NCBI RefSeq assembly: GCF_000511385.1 | Contig: NC_023138.1 | Coordinates: 124,001 to 188,000 of the forward strand | Length of the DNA stretch: 64,000 nt | Direction: 5' to 3' | DNA from: Phaeobacter gallaeciensis DSM 26640 | Lineage (GTDB): Bacteria > Pseudomonadota > Alphaproteobacteria > Rhodobacterales > Rhodobacteraceae | Shown here: piece by piece, positions 1 through 9,159 of the stretch | Layout: the number at the start of each line of letters is the position of its first letter | How positions within the stretch are numbered: the stretch's first letter is position 1 | Program-made: the position numbers and the translations under genes | Notes under the pieces: generated by a model | What the model was told of the DNA's origin: nothing | What the model saw: only the letters and a program-made list of their open reading frames with translations | Databases searched by the model: none

Positions 1-2544
1 GTCTTCAGAACCGCCCTCCCAGAAGGAGTCCCTGCCGTTCTCATAGTTGATCTCGGTGACTAACTCCTGATGCGTTGGCTCCGCGTCCCAATCGATATCC
101 TCCAGCGAACTAAGCCTCTGTTCCATATCGAAGTACCGCGCATGAAACCCAGTCGAAACAGTCAGATCGGCGGTATCAGCCACTCCAACGGTAAAGGTTT
201 CAGAGGCGCTGAGCCCGCCAGAGTCCGTCACCGTGACAGACACGTCGATTTCGCTGGCTTCTTCAAAGTCAAGAGCTTCGGTTTCTTTCAAGCGCAAGAA
301 GCCATTGGCAACTTCAAAACGGTTGTCCGAAACCTCGAACATGTGACTGTCATCGCCATCCGGATCTTCGAAATTCACCCGATTAATGATGGCGCCGCGG
401 ATATTTTCGGCGACAACGTTCTGCGCGGAAGTCAACGTGATGTTATCGACCAGTGCACCATAGCCGTCATTCTGATCGGCAGCCTCTCGCAGTTCCAGCT
501 TGTCTTCGCCGGTCCCGATCACCTGCATCTCAAAAGTTGTCCATTCCTTGCTATCGGGATCCAATTCACCAACGAGATTATCGTTCCAATATACTTCGAC
601 AGTATCGGTGCCATTTGTAAGGCGTTCGCGTAAATCGACTCCCATATCATAGACTTGCCCTTCGCTCGTCTGGATGGTCTGACTTATGCTATCGACACCG
701 CGGCCGGAGTCCATTTCCAGGTGCTGCTCACCTTCAGAGGCATCTATCCGACCTAAATTGTCCCAGACCTCGATACTGGTGTCAGTATCCCAGCTGCCGG
801 TATCGTCCTCTTTGAAGGCCCGCCACCGACCGGTTTCCAGGCTAAAATCTTCAAAGCTTCCATTTTGAGCAAGGTTTTTACTCTCACCTCCCAGAGATAA
901 TCCACTTGGTGCCTCGTTCTTGTCGCTCACCTCGATGGTGAACCCTTCGGTATGCGCTGCACCAAAGCTGTCGGTAGCGGTGACCTGCACCGAAATTTCC
1001 GCTTCCGTCTCATGGTCCAGCGCAACACCGTCCTTCAGCTTGAGCTGGCCGTCTACAACTTCGAAGCGGTCATCGGAGACCGCATAGCTGTGGCTGTCAC
1101 CCGCATCCTGATCCTCGGCGGAGAGGCTGCCAACAACGGCACCATCCGCGTTCTCGGAGACAGAACCGCCCGTCAGATCCACGCCGCTCACCGCATCATT
1201 GCCGTCGCTCACCTCGATAGTGAACCCTTCGGTATGCGCTGCGCCAAAACTGTCGGTAGCGGTGACCTGCACCGAAATCTCAGCTTCCGTCTCATGGTCC
1301 AGCGTAACACCGTCCTTCAGCTTGAGCTGGCCGTCTACAACTTCGAAGCGGTCATCGGAGACCGCATAGCTGTGGCTGTCACCCGTATCCTGGTCCTCGG
1401 CGGAGAGGCTGCCGACAACGGCACCATCCGCGTTCTCGGAGACAGAACCGCCCGCCAGATCCACGCCGCTCACCGCATCATTGCCGTCGCTCACCTCGAT
1501 GGTGAACCCTTCGGTATGCGCTGCACCAAAGCTGTCGGTAGCGGTGACCTGCACCGAAATCTCAGCTTCCGTCTCATGGTCCAGCGTAACACCGTCCTTC
1601 AGCTTGAGCTGGCCGTCTACAACTTCGAAGCGGTCATCGGAGACCGCATAGCTGTGGCTGTCACCCGTATCCTGGTCCTCGGCGGAGAGGCTGCCGACAA
1701 CGGCACCATCCGCGTTCTCGGAGACAGAACCGCCCGCCAGATCCACGCCGCTCACCGCATCATTGCCGTCGCTCACCTCGATGGTGAACCCTTCGGTATG
1801 CGCTGCACCAAAGCTGTCGGTAGCGGTGACCTGCACCGAAATCTCAGCTTCCGTTTCATGGTCCAGCGTAACACCGTCCTTCAGCTTGAGCTGGCCGTCT
1901 ACAACTTCGAAGCGGTCATCGGAGACCGCATAGCTGTGGCTGTCACCCGTATCCTGGTCCTCGGCGGAGAGGCTGCCAACAACGGCACCATCCGCGCTCT
2001 CGGAGACAGAAGAACCGTAGAAGAGTGAAAGGCGTTCCGGCGGGCTATTTTCTTTGGGAGTTTCAGGGGATCCGCCGCCAGCACTGCCTTTGGCGATCGG
2101 GACAGGTTGACGGGCCGACGGTTCCTGAGCACCGCTGCCGCCTAGTGCAGGTGCGGCCCCTTCGTTGGAAATTTGGTGAGACCGGAAAGCAATCTGACCA
2201 TCATCAGCGCCTTTATCTGTGTCTTGAGACGCTTCTGCATCAAAAAACACAGCGGAGCCTTCGTGAGGAGAAAGCAAAGCGGCGTCTGGACTGCTGTCAC
2301 CGGGCGTCTCTTGGGCGGATAGGGTTTCCACCTCTTGCACGGAGAAACTTGTTTCTCCATCAAAAACAGTTCTTTCGGAGACATCGCCTTCTTGTATTTC
2401 GCCAGTGTGGAGAGTGCTGCGGCTTTGGTCTTCAGGTGTGGCTTGCGCCCCCTTTGAAAGCCCCTCTGCAAAAGCTTCCTTATCTTTTTGATCTTTTAGA
2501 AAATTGTGTGGCTGGGTTATCGAATGACCGTCTTTACCAGACAT
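1..2544 (-). CDS. Giant type I secreted adhesin with cadherin/VCBS-like repeats (3' end outside window)
   Basis: The frame is open from ATG at 2544 (preceded by GAGGTCTTC) to the window edge, at least 848 codons, so the C-terminus is missing. There is no N-terminal signal peptide, as expected for type I substrates, which carry a C-terminal secretion signal. Roughly: a hydrophilic, acidic N-terminus (1-170); about four tandem 94-residue cadherin/VCBS-like repeats with motifs such as VSDDRFEVVDGQLKL and VTATDSFGAAHTEGF; a lectin-like module beginning NGSFEDFSLETGRW; another cadherin-like unit; and the start of a PA14-like domain (GFHARYFDMEQ). The divergent exporter operon at 2719-7840 is its likely secretion machine. 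A role in surface attachment or matrix formation is inferred from domain content. Fold class is clear; ligand and full length are unknown. Confidence 0.85.
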   Translation of the reverse strand, partial: MSGKDGHSITQPHNFLKDQKDKEAFAEGLSKGAQATPEDQSRSTLHTGEIQEGDVSERTVFDGETSFSVQEVETLSAQETPGDSSPDAALLSPHEGSAVFFDAEASQDTDKGADDGQIAFRSHQISNEGAAPALGGSGAQEPSARQPVPIAKGSAGGGSPETPKENSPPERLSLFYGSSVSESADGAVVGSLSAEDQDTGDSHSYAVSDDRFEVVDGQLKLKDGVTLDHETEAEISVQVTATDSFGAAHTEGFTIEVSDGNDAVSGVDLAGGSVSENADGAVVGSLSAEDQDTGDSHSYAVSDDRFEVVDGQLKLKDGVTLDHETEAEISVQVTATDSFGAAHTEGFTIEVSDGNDAVSGVDLAGGSVSENADGAVVGSLSAEDQDTGDSHSYAVSDDRFEVVDGQLKLKDGVTLDHETEAEISVQVTATDSFGAAHTEGFTIEVSDGNDAVSGVDLTGGSVSENADGAVVGSLSAEDQDAGDSHSYAVSDDRFEVVDGQLKLKDGVALDHETEAEISVQVTATDSFGAAHTEGFTIEVSDKNEAPSGLSLGGESKNLAQNGSFEDFSLETGRWRAFKEDDTGSWDTDTSIEVWDNLGRIDASEGEQHLEMDSGRGVDSISQTIQTSEGQVYDMGVDLRERLTNGTDTVEVYWNDNLVGELDPDSKEWTTFEMQVIGTGEDKLELREAADQNDGYGALVDNITLTSAQNVVAENIRGAIINRVNFEDPDGDDSHMFEVSDNRFEVANGFLRLKETEALDFEEASEIDVSVTVTDSGGLSASETFTVGVADTADLTVSTGFHARYFDMEQRLSSLEDIDWDAEPTHQELVTEINYENGRDSFWEGGSED
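931..2015 (-). repeat. 282-bp tandem repeats inside the adhesin gene
   Basis: The landmark CTCGAT followed by GTGAACCCTTCGG recurs at 931, 1213, 1495 and 1777, exactly 282 bp (94 codons) apart. The copies differ by only a few bases, and the units starting at 1495 and 1777 are almost identical. The last unit toward the protein N-terminus is incomplete and diverges near 2010. Such nucleotide-level identity points to recent duplication or homogenisation of cadherin-like domains. The array also creates a long spurious open frame on the plus strand. Confidence 0.9.
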
Positions 2545-2718
2545 GAAGACCTCAGAATAAAATAAAATAGAAAATTATATTAACACGAAATCATTAAATA
2601 AATCTAACACACATAGGTTGAATTTTAACTCATTCTTACCTACGTGGTGCCGCGGAATTCACAAAGGCTAAAGAGATTTCATTGTCTCGTGCACAAGACT
2701 GAGTGGCATGGGGCGGGT

Positions 2719-4422
2719 ATGGAAGAAGAGACATTCAAGGGGCGTGACGACTCCCTGGCCGTGAAGCTGCCTGTTCTGGCTGCATCGCTGTCACTAAACG
2801 TCGTCGCATTGGTTATTCCCATTTCTATTCTGCTGATTTTTGATCGGGTGATCCCCTTTCGGTCAGTTGAAACACTGCGCATGTTAACTCTCCTCCTCCT
2901 AGTGAGTGCAGGAGCAGAATTAGCGCTGCGGTGGAGCCGCTCGACGCTACTGAACACGGCAGCGGAAAAGGCCGCTGTATCGAATTATCAGCGCTTTGCG
3001 AGCCGAATATTACACGCCAACACGGGGACCTTTTCTCGTGATGTAGCTTCGACTTACACTGACCGTTTTTCTGCCATTGCCCAGTTGCGTGACCATCACG
3101 CGGGGCAGAATCATGCCCTGCTGATAGACTTGCCATTTACGCTGGTTTTCGCGGTGATGGTTGCATTGATCGGCGGCTGGTTGGTGCTTGTGCCGATCAC
3201 CGGCCTGGTAGCGGTATTCGTGTTTTCTCTGCTGATGAAACGGGCTCAATGGACGCTTTTTGACAAGCGAAAGTCGCTGGACAACCGCCGTTACGCGTTT
3301 TTGTCCGAGGTGCTGTCTAGCAACGAAACCGTTAAAGCCAACCGGATGGAGCGCCAGATGAAGCGGCGGTTTGAACTGCTGGAAGATCAAACCGTCGATC
3401 TCAGCCATCGATTGATCCGGTTTTCTGGCCTTGCTCAGAATTTCGGGGCAGTGTTCGGACAGGTCTCTGTGGCTGCTATGGGGCTGTTTGGCGCCTTCCT
3501 AGTTATCCAGCAGCAGATCGGGATTGCCGAAATGGCAGCTTGCATGCTGCTGAACGGGCGGATCGTTCAACCGCTAACCAAACTGATGACACTTTGGGTG
3601 CAGTCAGAGAGTGTCGCCCTGTCTTGGAGAAAGTTGCGTGAAATCGACGCGCTAGATGTTGATCGCGCTCCAGCAAAGTATGCAGGCTTGATTGAAGGAG
3701 AAATCACCCTGCGCGATCTCGGGCTCCAGCGGGATGGCGGGGATGCCAAACGCTCGGAACAAAACTCCATGGTCTTGTCGCCAGGCCAGGTTGGCTTGGT
3801 CAGCAGCGATGCGATCTGGCAAACACAGGCACTTTACGATGCTGTAACCGGGCATTGCAGCCCAGCGGCTGGCGAAGTGCTGATTGACGGGGTTCCAGCG
3901 CAGTCACTTGTAACGGCGCGGGGTCAGGATGCCATTGTTGTGCTGGAAAATGACCCTGCCATTCTGTCGGGTACTCTCTTGGAAAATCTAAGCGCATTTG
4001 GCGACGAGACGCATATTGCCAGAGCGAAAGAGTTTGCGGCAAAGCTGGGGCTGGAAAAACGGATTCACCGGCTGCCCATGGGCTACAATACGAAGCTGGG
4101 CTCAGGCAGTGTTTTTGAAAACGATCCCGTTAACCGCCAGTTGATTGCACTGGTGCGCGTACTGGCGCTGCGACCGCGCATCCTGCTTATGAGCGAACCG
4201 ACTGCGGTGCTGGATACTGCAGAACGGGACAACTTGTCAGAATGTTTGGCTTCCTTGTCTCCAAAACCGACAATCCTGATGGACAGCCCTGATCCCCGCA
4301 TGAAGCGTCTTGCGGACGTGGAATGCAAACTGACCTGCCTGGGGGGGGATGAGGCCGCAGATTGGGACGCGGACACCCGTGCCGAACAAGCTGCAGCGGA
4401 GCAGAGAAAGGACGTGGCATGA
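2719..4422 (+). CDS. Type I secretion ABC half-transporter with degenerate ATPase domain
   Basis: 567 residues from ATG 2719; upstream in-frame codons to 2644 look non-coding. An ABC exporter membrane domain (about residues 20-290, with ISILLIFDRVIPFRSVETL typical of the type I family) is followed by a nucleotide-binding domain. That domain is recognisable from GEVLIDGVPAQSL and SGTLLENL, but its catalytic motifs are gone. The Walker A position reads GLVSSDAIWQTQ with no Gly-Lys-Thr. The Q-loop Gln is Glu (VLENDP), there is no LSGGQ, Walker B is ILLMSEPTAVLD with Ser for Asp, and the H-loop is MDSPDP. There is no peptidase-like N-terminal domain. Its stop overlaps the next start (ATGA), implying coupled translation with a second, equally degenerate subunit. 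It probably forms a heterodimeric export channel for the adhesin; how export is powered is unclear. Confidence 0.85.
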   Translation: MEEETFKGRDDSLAVKLPVLAASLSLNVVALVIPISILLIFDRVIPFRSVETLRMLTLLLLVSAGAELALRWSRSTLLNTAAEKAAVSNYQRFASRILHANTGTFSRDVASTYTDRFSAIAQLRDHHAGQNHALLIDLPFTLVFAVMVALIGGWLVLVPITGLVAVFVFSLLMKRAQWTLFDKRKSLDNRRYAFLSEVLSSNETVKANRMERQMKRRFELLEDQTVDLSHRLIRFSGLAQNFGAVFGQVSVAAMGLFGAFLVIQQQIGIAEMAACMLLNGRIVQPLTKLMTLWVQSESVALSWRKLREIDALDVDRAPAKYAGLIEGEITLRDLGLQRDGGDAKRSEQNSMVLSPGQVGLVSSDAIWQTQALYDAVTGHCSPAAGEVLIDGVPAQSLVTARGQDAIVVLENDPAILSGTLLENLSAFGDETHIARAKEFAAKLGLEKRIHRLPMGYNTKLGSGSVFENDPVNRQLIALVRVLALRPRILLMSEPTAVLDTAERDNLSECLASLSPKPTILMDSPDPRMKRLADVECKLTCLGGDEAADWDADTRAEQAAAEQRKDVA

Positions 4423-6509
4423 GCCTGGTCACGACTCAAAACGCCGGTGCGTTGCTGAAGAAACTGCTGCTCGTCGGCGGCTGGCAGGACAACAAAGAAG
4501 CAATAACAGAGGCATTTCCATACCTTACTGAAACGCTGGATACTGACGACTTGATCCAGACTCTTGAGAATCTGGACGTTCCCTATGCACGTGCAGCCTG
4601 CCTGGAGAACGAGATCACCAATGCGGAATGCCCCGCGCTGGTTATCCCAGACCATGGGAACTGCTACGTGGCTCTGCGCCGCAATGGGGCCATGCTGCAA
4701 ATTGCAGGACTAGACGGAGAACACCCTGGCACTCTGGAAGCGCGGCCCAATCCTTGCACAGTAATCCGGATCGAAAAGTTCAGCTTCCAGCCCGCGGAAC
4801 AGGAGCATCGCACGGTCGGAGCTTCATTTGCGGCACTGCGCCAGATGATACCAGGTCTGCTGTTGGCAGGTTTTCTGACCAATCTGTTAGGCTTGCTCGC
4901 GCCGCTCTTGATCATGGCCATCTATGACCGCGTGATCCCTTCCGGGTCGGTGGACTTGCTGGTGGCTTTGGTCGCGGGTGTCGTTATTCTTGCGACGTCT
5001 GATTTCCTATTCCGCAGTGTTCGAACCAGGGCGCTAGCTTATGTCGGCCAGCAAGGGGAGCGCGCACTGGCAGTAGCACTCTTCGGGAAACTGATGAGCC
5101 TGCCGCTGTCTCAGCTGCAAAAATCCAGTGTAAGTCAGCAAATTGCGCGTTTCCGCCAATTTGAATCCTTGCGAGAACTGTTTACCGGCCAGGTGATGAC
5201 AACGCTGATAGACCTGCCTTTCGCGCTGATGTTCTTTGCAGTGCTGACTTATCTCGCTCCTTCTGTCGGGCTTTTGACGCTTGGACTTGCGGTGCTGCTG
5301 ATGTGCATCGGGGTGCTTGCGATGCCATTCCAGCAGCGGTTGGATCAGGCCGCGGCAGCGGCCAGCAGAGCAAGCTCCGCGGTGATTCAGGATGCGGTGG
5401 TACATCAGCGCACATTGGCCAATCTCGGCATGCAAGAACAATGGCTGCGCCGCTGCATGCCGCTGGCGGAAGCATCGGAGACAGCAACCGCCCGTGCCCG
5501 TCAGCTGCGCAACCTGATTCAGTCCGTGTCGCAGAGCATTGTAGCACTTGGTTCGGTCGGGGCCATCATTCTCTGCGCACATGGCGCGGTTGCAGGCAGT
5601 ATTAGCTTTGGTGCGTTGATCGCCTCTATTGCCCTTGTTTCCAAGGTACTCGCGCCTGTTCAAGCTTTTCAAGCTTCGCTTGGGCAGATTGCCGGATTCC
5701 GCAAGAGTCAAAGGCAGGCCAATCAGGTGTTATCACTGACAGAGGAAATGGAGCTGGGCCTGAACCAGTCGCATCAGAAAACTCTGCGCGGCGCAATTTC
5801 ATTCCAGGGCGTGAATTATCGCCCGGATCCGCTGAACCCTGCACTGCTCACAGCAGCGGCTTTCGACTGCGCGCCGGGAGAGCTGGTTGTCATCATGGGG
5901 CGGGATACCGCCAGCCGGACCGCGGTACTGGATTTGGCCAGCGGGCTTGCGTCCCCCTCCTCCGGCGTAATTGAACATGATGGAATCGACATCCGTCAGA
6001 TCGCACGGGATGAACTGCGCAAATCAATAACCTATTCAACTTATATGCCTAAGCTCTTCCACGGGACCGTGGTTCAAAACTTTCGCCTTGCCGCCCCGGC
6101 CCTGAGTGAGGCGGAGATTCATGATGTATTGGAGCACATTGGCATCTCTGAAGAGATCAAGGCCATGCCGGATGGATGCAGCACGCGCCTGAGCACTCAA
6201 TTTGTGGCGGGCCTGCCTGGCGAACTGATCAAGGCCCTTGCTCTAGCCCGGAGCATGGCACGGCAGTCTTCAATCTTTCTGTTCTCCGAACCGACCAACG
6301 ACCTATCGAAAGCCCGCCGTGACCGGTTTAAAAAATGGCTGGAAACTCAACGCGGTGCAAAGACCGTTCTGATAGCAACTGCCGACCGCTCGTTTATGCC
6401 AATGGCGGATCGGCTGATTTACCTGAACGGGGATCGCGTCATCGTCAACGATACCGGACCTGCGGCCATCAAAAAGGTGCAGGCGGTTATGAAAGCAATG
6501 GGAACCTGA
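4419..6509 (+). CDS. Second type I secretion ABC half-transporter, C39-like N-terminus, degenerate ATPase domain
   Basis: 696 residues; ATG 4419 overlaps the preceding stop and follows GAGAAAGGACG. Residues about 20-130 resemble the non-catalytic C39-like domain of type I exporters (ECPALVIPDHGNCYVAL). An ABC membrane domain follows (about 140-430, IYDRVIPSGSVDLLV), then a nucleotide-binding domain. As in its partner the motifs are eroded: Walker A is MGRDTASRTA with Arg in place of Lys, the Q-loop region is YSTYMPKLF, the signature is LPGEL instead of LSGGQ, Walker B is IFLFSEPTNDLS without the Asp, and the H-loop is ATADRS. The frame is intact and the downstream adaptor starts 2 nt later, so this is not simple decay. 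In the family, C39-like domains bind substrates without cleaving them; a substrate-docking role here is inferred. Confidence 0.85.
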   Translation: MSLVTTQNAGALLKKLLLVGGWQDNKEAITEAFPYLTETLDTDDLIQTLENLDVPYARAACLENEITNAECPALVIPDHGNCYVALRRNGAMLQIAGLDGEHPGTLEARPNPCTVIRIEKFSFQPAEQEHRTVGASFAALRQMIPGLLLAGFLTNLLGLLAPLLIMAIYDRVIPSGSVDLLVALVAGVVILATSDFLFRSVRTRALAYVGQQGERALAVALFGKLMSLPLSQLQKSSVSQQIARFRQFESLRELFTGQVMTTLIDLPFALMFFAVLTYLAPSVGLLTLGLAVLLMCIGVLAMPFQQRLDQAAAAASRASSAVIQDAVVHQRTLANLGMQEQWLRRCMPLAEASETATARARQLRNLIQSVSQSIVALGSVGAIILCAHGAVAGSISFGALIASIALVSKVLAPVQAFQASLGQIAGFRKSQRQANQVLSLTEEMELGLNQSHQKTLRGAISFQGVNYRPDPLNPALLTAAAFDCAPGELVVIMGRDTASRTAVLDLASGLASPSSGVIEHDGIDIRQIARDELRKSITYSTYMPKLFHGTVVQNFRLAAPALSEAEIHDVLEHIGISEEIKAMPDGCSTRLSTQFVAGLPGELIKALALARSMARQSSIFLFSEPTNDLSKARRDRFKKWLETQRGAKTVLIATADRSFMPMADRLIYLNGDRVIVNDTGPAAIKKVQAVMKAMGT

Positions 6510-6511
6510 AA

Positions 6512-7840
6512 ATGCGCACACCATCCAAGAAGCAGCAGGAAAACGGCCCGATTGCAAAGGCCAAGCAGAGAGACAAAAGCCGTCAAGCGCGATTGGCGGC
6601 AATGATCTGTATGATCTTTTCCGGCATGGTGGCTGCGCTGGTGGTTTTAGCCGGGCGCACTGATGTGCCTCAGATCACCCGGGCACCCGGCACGATCGTG
6701 CCGCTTGGCGACTACACCCAGATCGAGGTGATGGAAGGCGGTATCGTCGAGCGTGTGCATGTACGGGATGGCGATCAGGTGAAAGAGGGTGATGTGCTGG
6801 TCGAGTTGCGTCACCCGGACCTGAGCAAGGAACAGCACAGGCTGCGTGAACAGATAGCAACCGCTGATCGCAAACTTTCTCGCGCCCGGACCGTTTTGCG
6901 TACATTGGAAAGCGGAACAGTGGTCAACGAAGGTGAGCTAGAAGGGCTGCGCCGACAAAAGCAGCACCGCGCGGCCGCGACTTTGGAAATCTATGCCGAG
7001 AGCCAGCGCGTGAAGAGTCTGTCAATCGCTCAGCAGCAGGAGACGCTGGACATACTTCAGAATTCGCAACGTTTCACACTGGAACGGATAGAGCGCAAGA
7101 AAGAAGAGCTGGCACGTGCCCGCCGCCTGCACAAGCAGGGTTTGACCACTTTGCGTGATCTCGCGCGCGAGGCAGATCAGCTGGATGCGTTGCGCACAAC
7201 GGCGTCCGACGGAGAAGTCCGCCTCGCCCAAACGCGAAGCGCTGTAACGCTTGCCCAGGCGGAAATGGCCGAACAGACTTTGACCCTGCGCGAAGAAATG
7301 CTGAATGAGGTTGAAGAACTGAGCGACATGCGCAGTGAACTTGCAGTGTTCTTGCGAATTGTCGACCGCAAGCTTGAAGATCTGCAGATCACTGCGCCCA
7401 GCGTAGGGATCATACAATCCGTTGCCTTCCCTAATGAAGGGGAGGTGATTGCTCCAGGAGAGACAATCTTCGAGCTGCTGCCAACCCGTTTGGATCTGAT
7501 GGTTGAGGCGCGCATCCCGAACAACGAAATCGGGCATGTGGGCTTGGAACAACCAGTCGATCTTACCGTCGACACCTATGACGTCCGGCGTTTCGGAAAG
7601 ATCCAAGGCCAGGTTGCAGCAGTGTCGCCGGTACCATTGATTGATGAGCAGACCGGCGAGACCTATTTCCGCGCATCAATCCAATTGGATGGCCGGTCAG
7701 TCGGAACAGGCGCGTATGAGCGCCCCCTGCAGGCTGGCATGACAGTCGTAGCTGAAATGACAACCGGTGAAAAAACGCTGCTTGCCTACATGCTAAAGCC
7801 AGTTCATCAAACCATGAATAACGCTTTTAATGAACGCTAA
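6512..7840 (+). CDS. HlyD-family type I secretion periplasmic adaptor
   Basis: 442 residues from ATG 6512, 2 nt after the ABC gene. It has a basic cytoplasmic N-terminus, one membrane helix (about residues 30-50, MICMIFSGMVAALVVLAG), a split lipoyl/biotinyl-like domain (VMEGGIVERVHVRDGDQV and later ITAPSVGIIQSV), a long coiled-coil hairpin between them, and a C-terminal beta-barrel region. This is the usual build of adaptors linking an inner-membrane ABC exporter to a TolC-type outer-membrane channel. It is last in the exporter operon. No TolC-like gene lies in this window, so the outer-membrane component must be encoded elsewhere or beyond the left edge. Confidence 0.93.
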   Translation: MRTPSKKQQENGPIAKAKQRDKSRQARLAAMICMIFSGMVAALVVLAGRTDVPQITRAPGTIVPLGDYTQIEVMEGGIVERVHVRDGDQVKEGDVLVELRHPDLSKEQHRLREQIATADRKLSRARTVLRTLESGTVVNEGELEGLRRQKQHRAAATLEIYAESQRVKSLSIAQQQETLDILQNSQRFTLERIERKKEELARARRLHKQGLTTLRDLAREADQLDALRTTASDGEVRLAQTRSAVTLAQAEMAEQTLTLREEMLNEVEELSDMRSELAVFLRIVDRKLEDLQITAPSVGIIQSVAFPNEGEVIAPGETIFELLPTRLDLMVEARIPNNEIGHVGLEQPVDLTVDTYDVRRFGKIQGQVAAVSPVPLIDEQTGETYFRASIQLDGRSVGTGAYERPLQAGMTVVAEMTTGEKTLLAYMLKPVHQTMNNAFNER

Positions 7841-7875
7841 CATTCGCTTTGGTGTGAAAATGGGAGCGTAGAGCT

Positions 7876-7990
7876 CTGCTTAGTGAGACCAAAGATGGCA
7901 TGAGCACAAAGCTGCATCGCAATAGCGACAGCCAAGGACAGCTGCTCCGCCTGATAGGGGTCCTTTCCGGTAGGCTTCAACTGTCAGGCA
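7876..7990 (+). pseudogene. IS5-family transposase remnant
   Basis: One reading frame gives TKDGMSTKLHRNSDSQGQ followed by LLRLI. This matches the conserved core of IS5-type transposases, which usually read RGGLTTKIHALVDALGNPLRLI in that segment. No start, no DDE remainder and no clear inverted repeats were seen, so only a scar is left. It lies in the 324-bp space between the exporter operon and the EamA gene; nothing else was recognised in the rest of that space. Confidence 0.5.
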
Positions 7991-8164
7991 GGTTGTTTGG
8001 CTAACCAAATGTGCCTCGGTACGGGCGAACCATGCCCGTAACCTGACGGGTGAAGCAGCCGGCACATCCCACTACTTACCAATGCTGCGCATTGCATGGA
8101 TGTTGGCTTTTCAGGGCTCAATTCACGCTAAAGCCAATTCCGTACTGGTGGTTCTTGAGGTTTT

Positions 8165-9061
8165 CTAGGTGCGTCGTGTTTGTGCGACAAGAACTACGGC
8201 GGTCCCGACCACAATGATAACAGCCAGATAGAGCGTCACGACCCGGAATCGGGTGACGTCAAGCAGCCCTGCGGCTATGGCCCACTGTTCAAAGATCAAT
8301 CCGAAGAGAGGTAGAAGCGTGACAGACGCGGTGTAGCGCATTGCACCAACCAATCGGATAGACCAGAAAACAAAAAACATAGCAGGGGCACGTAGGAACA
8401 CGCCAACCGCGACGCTCGAAATCAGAAGTGGCATGCTGACAGGGGCTGTACTGAAACCATCATGTACTGACCGAACGCCCAGAAAAATGGTTGCTGTCAC
8501 CAGTAGTACGGCGCCCGTGAAACGCGCCCGCGCGCCAGGTTGGTCGCCCAGATTGTCGGGGTGCCGCTCAGACAGAAGCGTTATGGCAGCAAGGCAAAAG
8601 GCATTGAGCACCATCAGCCAAGTCGCAGGTCCACGGATGTCGGCTTCAAGACACCATAGAATCGCAAGAATGGCCCCAAAGACGAGCAACTGCCCGATTG
8701 TTTCCAGGCTGCTCGGCCTGGTACCTGACATCACCCAGACCACAAGCATGATGACTGGTAGATTCAGAGTACCGACCAACCCCGCTTCGAGGACGCTGAT
8801 CAATGCCAGTACTGCAGTGAAAATCGCGGCTGACGTGACTCGGAGCGCACCTAACATCCAAGTCGTTGGTCTGGAAAAACTCGACGTGTCGAGCCGTCTT
8901 TCTCCGCTCAATAGGATCAGGGCTGTGCCACCCGCGCAGAGTTGAATGAAGCTGAACATCCACGGGTCCAAATCATACTTGAGCAGGAGAATGCGGCTCA
9001 CGACGCTCAAAAGCGCCCAGAAGAACATGGCCGCAACCGTGACAACGATAGGTTTGAACAT
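8165..9061 (-). CDS. EamA/DMT-superfamily permease
   Basis: 298 residues with about ten hydrophobic helices in two repeated halves, the pattern of drug/metabolite transporters of the EamA family. The N-terminal half begins FKPIVVTVAAMFFWALLSVV, and small residues and Pro/Gly punctuate the helices. The substrate cannot be told from sequence; family members export amino acids or metabolites. It is transcribed divergently from a LysR gene 98 bp away, which probably regulates it. The T-rich, A-rich intergenic stretch 9062-9159 would hold both promoters. Confidence 0.8.
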   Translation of the reverse strand: MFKPIVVTVAAMFFWALLSVVSRILLLKYDLDPWMFSFIQLCAGGTALILLSGERRLDTSSFSRPTTWMLGALRVTSAAIFTAVLALISVLEAGLVGTLNLPVIMLVVWVMSGTRPSSLETIGQLLVFGAILAILWCLEADIRGPATWLMVLNAFCLAAITLLSERHPDNLGDQPGARARFTGAVLLVTATIFLGVRSVHDGFSTAPVSMPLLISSVAVGVFLRAPAMFFVFWSIRLVGAMRYTASVTLLPLFGLIFEQWAIAAGLLDVTRFRVVTLYLAVIIVVGTAVVLVAQTRRT

Positions 9062-9159
9062 TATGGCACCCTTATGCGGCTGAATAGGGGGTCAAACTGC
9101 CATCAATTGTGTTTTAAAAAAATACCACATATAGGTTTCATGTGTTAGAATAATGTAAC

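Noticed and set aside
931..2015. CRISPR-like array
   Set aside because: Units are 282 bp, contiguous and coding, with no spacers.
952..2028. Long plus-strand open frame with internal repeats
   Set aside because: It is the antisense shadow of the adhesin repeats; the minus frame is longer, has a start with ribosome-binding site and clear cadherin-like domains.
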